Program-made: the position numbers and the translations under genes | Shown here: positions 60,306 to 64,000 of the stretch, one piece after another | Numbering within the stretch: the stretch's first letter is position 1 | Layout: every line of letters begins with the position of its first letter | Notes under the pieces: model-generated | Told to the model about the DNA's origin: nothing | The model's database searches: none | Seen by the model: the letters and a program-made list of their open reading frames with translations, nothing else | Source: Bacteroidia bacterium | GTDB lineage: Bacteria; Bacteroidota; Bacteroidia; B-17B0; Aurantibacillaceae | Direction: 5' to 3' | Length of the DNA stretch: 64,000 nt | Assembly: GCA_016787445.1 (NCBI GenBank) | Contig: JAEUTQ010000057.1 | Coordinates: 1-64,000, forward strand

Positions 60306-60887
60306 ATGGATTTCTTATATATTAAATCATTACACATTGTTTTTGTGGTTACCTGGTTCGCTGCCCTGTTTTATATGGTGCGCTTATTTATTTATACCAC
60401 CGAAGCGCAAAACAAACCTGATAACGAAAAAACAATCATCACCGAACAATTGCTTACCATGCAACGCAAACTCTGGTACATCATTGGATGGCCGGGCGCA
60501 ATAGGTTCTTTGGTGTTTGGATTTTGGATGTTGTTTTTAAACTGGAGTTATTACCTCACACAACCCTGGATGTGGCTTAAATTGATTTTTGTAGGTTTTT
60601 TAGTACTCTATCATTTGCAATGTCATATGTTGTTTAACAAACAACGTACCGGGATTTTCAAATGGAATTCTTTTCAGTTGCGATTATACAATGAATTAGC
60701 CACTGTTTTTTTAGTGGGCATCGTTTTCTTAGTTGTTGTTAAATCAACCGGAAGTTTAGTGTGGAGCTTGTTAGGCTTATTTATTTTCGCCGCTTTATTA
60801 ATGGCATTTGTGACCATTTATAAAAACATGCGTGATAAAGAAGGAAAGAAAAAATCTGAAAAAAATTCGACTACTCCTGAGTCATAA
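60306..60887 (+). CDS. hemJ: HemJ-type protoporphyrinogen oxidase (CopD/UPF0093 family)
   Basis: 193-aa membrane protein with four helices (about 5-25, 55-80, 85-105, 130-165). The N-terminal IKSLHIVFVVTWFAALFYMVRL with the conserved His and Arg is the HemJ signature. It catalyses the sixth-last heme step in bacteria that lack HemG and HemY. The C-terminal Lys-rich tail overlaps the SPOR gene by 17 bp in convergent orientation. Confidence 0.88.
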   Translation: MDFLYIKSLHIVFVVTWFAALFYMVRLFIYTTEAQNKPDNEKTIITEQLLTMQRKLWYIIGWPGAIGSLVFGFWMLFLNWSYYLTQPWMWLKLIFVGFLVLYHLQCHMLFNKQRTGIFKWNSFQLRLYNELATVFLVGIVFLVVVKSTGSLVWSLLGLFIFAALLMAFVTIYKNMRDKEGKKKSEKNSTTPES

Positions 60888-61938
60888 CCCAAGCGGATGG
60901 GTATTTTGATTTGATGGATTGAAGCAAACTAACTGCGCTTTCTTTATCATCGAATCCGCCGCTACTTACCACATACATGCCTTTTGCATTAGTACCGCTT
61001 ATTGTAGCATTTAGATTTTCAGCCGCTAATTTTTTAATCATTTTGCGTGCATTGGCTTTTACACTAAAGCATCCCATCACCACTTGATAACGGCCGGAAG
61101 ACACAACATGACTCATGTTTGTGTTTACCGAATGCGACGTTGTATTTACCGCATGAATATTTACGGCTACGTGTTTATCTTCAAACAATGTAATACCTGC
61201 GTATCCATTGGCATCTACTACATAATTGGAAGTCTGACTTAATTCGAGTTCAGTGAATTTGGAGTTATAGTTCACCGGTGTATAATTAGCGTGGGTACCT
61301 CCGCCAAAAATCGCAGCGAACGAATTAGAATTTGGCTGCATTTGTTTTACGGCAAACAACAATGCAAATCCAATCACCGGAATTCCGATGGCTAAAGCTG
61401 CAATGCGTTTGTAATTTGTTTTTCTTACCGGTAATTTATCAGAAGCTTCCGCTTTTACTAAACGATCCTGCGGTTCGAATGCATGCTTTACAACAACTGT
61501 TTCCTCAACCGGTAATTCTTTTAAGGTAATACTGCTTAATCCGAAACTATCAATTAAAAAATTAACGTCTGTTTTAGGTTCGAAGCAAATGTTGTTCTCG
61601 AAATCAACATAAAACAATCCTAAATTTTCAAACTCCAAACGACGTTTGGTGTCGAGCAACATTTTGCAATGTGCCGCAAATTCTTCTAAATGTTTAGTTG
61701 CCTGAATAAAATCGCATTTCACTTCTTCCTTCAACCAATTCGCCAATACGCCATCGTTTTGCTTTAACTGTACATTAAATACAATTGATTTTGAAGGCGG
61801 GAATAAAACTTCCTTGTTTAAGGAATAATGCGATGCCTGTGAACGGGATACAAATCCGCCAAAGCCCGGCACCACTACATAATCGTGATTATATAGCAGT
61901 TCGGAAATTCCTTTTAATATGGCTTTTTGTACCAACAT
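60871..61938 (-). CDS. HU-CCDC81-like and SPOR-domain protein
   Basis: 355-aa protein with an unusual order: two HU-like CCDC81-type domains at about 1-145 (YVVVPGFGGFVSRSQ near the start), a linker, one transmembrane helix at about 178-197, and a C-terminal SPOR domain at about 278-355 (YQVVMGCFSVKANARKMIKKL). HU-like domains face the cytoplasm, while the SPOR domain, which binds denuded peptidoglycan at the septum, lies in the periplasm. The protein may link DNA-binding to the division site. This family is Bacteroidota-specific and its function is unproven. Confidence 0.85.
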   Translation of the reverse strand: MLVQKAILKGISELLYNHDYVVVPGFGGFVSRSQASHYSLNKEVLFPPSKSIVFNVQLKQNDGVLANWLKEEVKCDFIQATKHLEEFAAHCKMLLDTKRRLEFENLGLFYVDFENNICFEPKTDVNFLIDSFGLSSITLKELPVEETVVVKHAFEPQDRLVKAEASDKLPVRKTNYKRIAALAIGIPVIGFALLFAVKQMQPNSNSFAAIFGGGTHANYTPVNYNSKFTELELSQTSNYVVDANGYAGITLFEDKHVAVNIHAVNTTSHSVNTNMSHVVSSGRYQVVMGCFSVKANARKMIKKLAAENLNATISGTNAKGMYVVSSGGFDDKESAVSLLQSIKSKYPSAWVMTQE

Positions 61939-62071
61939 TTTAATGGGGCATCAAATTTAGCATTTAATACCAAATTTAGTCTTTAGAAGGGGGTAAATCA
62001 AGTAAAAAAATTTAATAATTATAGAGGCTTTTCAACCTAATGTTCAAAAACTATATTACTTTTGTGACCCT

Positions 62072-62929
62072 ATGTTTTTGAAACGCAGCTTATTGGTTTT
62101 TGCAGGGTTTTTTACCCTCTTGAGTTTTAGTGTTTTGGGTCAACACAAAGAAAACATTAATACCAAAGAATTACTTCTTAAAATGGTAAAATCCATTAAG
62201 GAGGTACAGGGTTTAAAGTACAGTCTTAAAATTACAGAGCGTGGAAAGAAGGGATATAATCATTATGAATCGTCGGTTAAATTAATTCGTAAACCTCGTC
62301 AGCTTTACATTTACATTAAGGGAATTGAAGTATTATGGACGCAAGGCACTAACGATAAAAAAGCTTTAGTAAAACCAAATTCATTTCCTTATATCAATTT
62401 GAATCTTGACCCGATGGGGAACTTAATGCGTCAGGATCAACACCACACCATTAACGAAATGGGCTTTGATTATTTTGGAAGCATTATTGAGTATGTGATT
62501 TTGAAATTTGGCGATAAGTTAGAAGACGGTGTAAAATACGACGGTGAAGAACGCTATAATAATCGTCCTTGTCACAAAATCACCATCAACAACAAAGACT
62601 TCGCGCAAACTACGTATACTGTTGGAGCTTCTGAAAATTTAACCTCCATTGCCAGAAAATTATTTGTAGCAGAATACATGATTGTGGAGATGAATCCGAA
62701 ATTGAAAGATTACTTTGATATACTTACTCCCGGACAGGTCATTAAGGTTCCGAACTATTATGCGAAGACGGTTATTCTTTATATCGATCAATTTTACAAT
62801 TTACCTATTGGCGTAAAAGTGTATGATGATAAAGGTTTGTTTGAAGAATACAATTACCACTTCTTACAAGTGAATCCGAAATTTGACGAAAAAGAATTTA
62901 CCCGCGACTACAAGGATTATAAATTCTAA
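62072..62929 (+). CDS. DUF1571 protein with an inserted LysM domain
   Basis: 285-aa envelope protein. Signal peptide about 1-24 (ending VLGQ). The N-terminal DUF1571 half spans about 30-180 (GMRIYV-like region KGIEVLWTQG). A LysM domain is inserted at about 181-229 (TYTVGASENLTSIARKL then LTPGQVIKVPNYY). The DUF1571 fold resumes at 232-285 (ILYIDQFYNLPIGVKVYDDKG). LysM binds peptidoglycan, so it may anchor the protein. TACTTTTG at 62057-62064 ends 7 nt before the ATG, giving a near-leaderless mRNA. Confidence 0.82.
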   Translation: MFLKRSLLVFAGFFTLLSFSVLGQHKENINTKELLLKMVKSIKEVQGLKYSLKITERGKKGYNHYESSVKLIRKPRQLYIYIKGIEVLWTQGTNDKKALVKPNSFPYINLNLDPMGNLMRQDQHHTINEMGFDYFGSIIEYVILKFGDKLEDGVKYDGEERYNNRPCHKITINNKDFAQTTYTVGASENLTSIARKLFVAEYMIVEMNPKLKDYFDILTPGQVIKVPNYYAKTVILYIDQFYNLPIGVKVYDDKGLFEEYNYHFLQVNPKFDEKEFTRDYKDYKF

Positions 62930-62933
62930 GAGT

Positions 62934-64000
62934 CTATTGCTTTGCTTTTTTAGCGAAGGAAGCCAGCCAAATAAAAAGTGTATTAAAGAATGCGAAGAAG
63001 CTGACGCCGGATTGGGTTTCGAGTGTATCTTCCGTAAAAAAAGACACAACAGCAATTAAAAGAAATACGAAATATAATCCGTGCAAATAATTTCTCAAAG
63101 CAATAGCCGGATACGCAAGTGAGAATAAAAACACGACAAGTCCGATTACACCGAAGGCAACAGTAATAGCTAAAAATTGGTTATGTGAACGCAAGCGCCA
63201 TTCGCGACTAAGTTTTGTTTCAGTGCGGTAATACGCTTTTTCGAAAGCACGTTGTGCATCGCCGGTACCAACACCAATCCAGGGACTTCGTTTTATAATG
63301 TAAATCGCTGCTTTCCAAAACTCCATTCGCATCAGCAAGGTATTACCTGAGGGATTACTTCCTTGTTTATAATCTCTGTATTCCCAAAATAATTCGTGCA
63401 ATCGATTCGCAATCGGTGATGCATCAACATACAAATAATTAGTAACTCCGCTTTCAATATTGGCTATATCTTCATTGGTTAAGGAAGCAATTCCAACTGA
63501 ATCTTTCGTTAAACCTTTACTGGATAAATAACGAATTAATGTCCAAATGACTTTCCCACCCTTCTTATCCTTTCCATATACAGGTAATTTGCTGCGTAAA
63601 GGCCATTGTTCATGCAACTCATCGTACTGCAAATTATATGTGATGAAATAACCATTTTCTTTGTGTTTATTGGCAGTATCGGGCGTAAAATATGCGCGGC
63701 CTGAATAACTTGTGCTTTTTTGAGAGTTTGATTTGTCGGTTGAAACGAAGTTAAATTGTTGCCACTCGGATTTAAAAAAATAAAATGTTATGGCTGCAAC
63801 AATAATTATTGCCGATAAACCTGCCACCTTATAAATAGTTTTTTGCTTCAACACTAAGTAGAGCAGATACACTCCCACCATAATCGTAAGCATTACCAAA
63901 CCTGTAACCAGACTTAATACGAACATGGTGGTAATTAAAAAAAGAACAACAAAAAGCACACCTAATTTTCGAGTTAGATTTTTTGTCTCTTTAAAGAAAT
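62934..64000 (-). CDS. O-antigen ligase-like membrane protein (5' end outside window)
   Basis: The frame is open to the right edge (341 aa from the first internal GTG, and further upstream codons beyond it), so the N-terminus is missing. The visible part has two hydrophobic segments, then a long periplasmic loop with the WzyC/WaaL marker region (KRSPWIGVGTGDAQRAFEKAYY then RSHNQFLAITVAFGVIG), then three C-terminal helices. The family joins O-antigen or polysaccharide to lipid A or elongates such chains. It is convergent with the LysM protein, 4 bp apart. Confidence 0.85.
   Translation of the reverse strand, partial: FFKETKNLTRKLGVLFVVLFLITTMFVLSLVTGLVMLTIMVGVYLLYLVLKQKTIYKVAGLSAIIIVAAITFYFFKSEWQQFNFVSTDKSNSQKSTSYSGRAYFTPDTANKHKENGYFITYNLQYDELHEQWPLRSKLPVYGKDKKGGKVIWTLIRYLSSKGLTKDSVGIASLTNEDIANIESGVTNYLYVDASPIANRLHELFWEYRDYKQGSNPSGNTLLMRMEFWKAAIYIIKRSPWIGVGTGDAQRAFEKAYYRTETKLSREWRLRSHNQFLAITVAFGVIGLVVFLFSLAYPAIALRNYLHGLYFVFLLIAVVSFFTEDTLETQSGVSFFAFFNTLFIWLASFAKKAKQ

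Noticed and set aside
1-64000. tRNA, rRNA, riboswitch and insertion-sequence candidates
   Set aside because: Reading both strands gave no cloverleaf, rRNA segment, recognisable aptamer or transposase.

Overview
The window is a chromosomal segment of a Bacteroidota bacterium, probably on the Flavobacteriia-like side of the phylum. Finer placement is not possible from this sequence alone. The support is: low-GC DNA; promoters of the Bacteroidota type (TTTG, about 19 nt, TAnnTTTG); several large secreted proteins ending in type IX secretion (T9SS) sorting domains of both type A (Por-like) and type B (gliding-motility-associated C-terminal); DUF6029, Omp28, HU-CCDC81/SPOR and PD40 outer-membrane proteins; and the Bacteroidota layout of pyruvate dehydrogenase, with E1-alpha and E2 adjacent and E1-beta elsewhere. 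No rRNA, tRNA, CRISPR array, transposase or prophage was seen.

Layout. 1-3.9 kb: end of glyA, a small STAS-like protein, an outer-membrane beta-barrel and an L,D-transpeptidase. 3.9-13.6 kb: one minus-strand multidrug-efflux operon that starts with a TetR regulator and continues TolC, adaptor, ABC permease, ABC ATPase, second adaptor, RND pump. 13.7-17.2 kb: housekeeping genes (M23 peptidase, thioesterase, gatC, PlsC-type acyltransferase, trpS). 17.2-21.2 kb: secreted proteins (NHL propeller, GH16 glucanase, S74-chaperone protein). 21.3-27.1 kb: HTH regulator, ABC exporter, rpmH, divergent arginine decarboxylase and arginase, and a PaaG-like hydratase. 27.2-38.5 kb: two giant cell-surface proteins and a LytTR-type two-component pair. 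38.5-42.5 kb: hydratase, aceF, pdhA, cdd. 42.5-46.7 kb: two paralogous PD40 proteins. 46.7-51.8 kb: aroE, then an Omp28/DUF6029/TlpA operon, a PaaY-like hexapeptide protein and a small lipoprotein. 51.9-57.8 kb: GNAT acyltransferase, engB, a repeat-rich gap, TatD, a T9SS cargo, a family 9 glycosyltransferase and a MntA/HepT toxin-antitoxin pair. 57.9-64 kb: another repeat-propeller T9SS protein, thioesterase, HemJ, an HU/SPOR protein, a DUF1571-LysM protein and the end of an O-antigen-ligase-like gene.

The most interesting signal is regulatory. Five copies of a 13-bp motif (consensus TTTAWYAAGTGAT) lie in two arrays with an exact 21-bp period. One array of three is upstream of the LytTR response-regulator gene and one array of two is upstream of the neighbouring 1307-aa surface protein. 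Each array sits upstream of a perfect TAnnTTTG element that has no -33 box, and the two array-to-promoter distances differ by 10 bp, about one helical turn. This predicts an autoregulated two-component system that switches on a T9SS adhesin. Secondary signals are a duplicated dyad operator (AAGTAA-N5-TTACTT, two copies 33 bp apart) between arginine decarboxylase and arginase, an S74 self-cleaving chaperone placed upstream of a T9SS sorting domain, palindromic dispersed repeats, a 16-bp repeat bracketing the toxin-antitoxin region, and a TetR/promoter arrangement driving the dual efflux operon.
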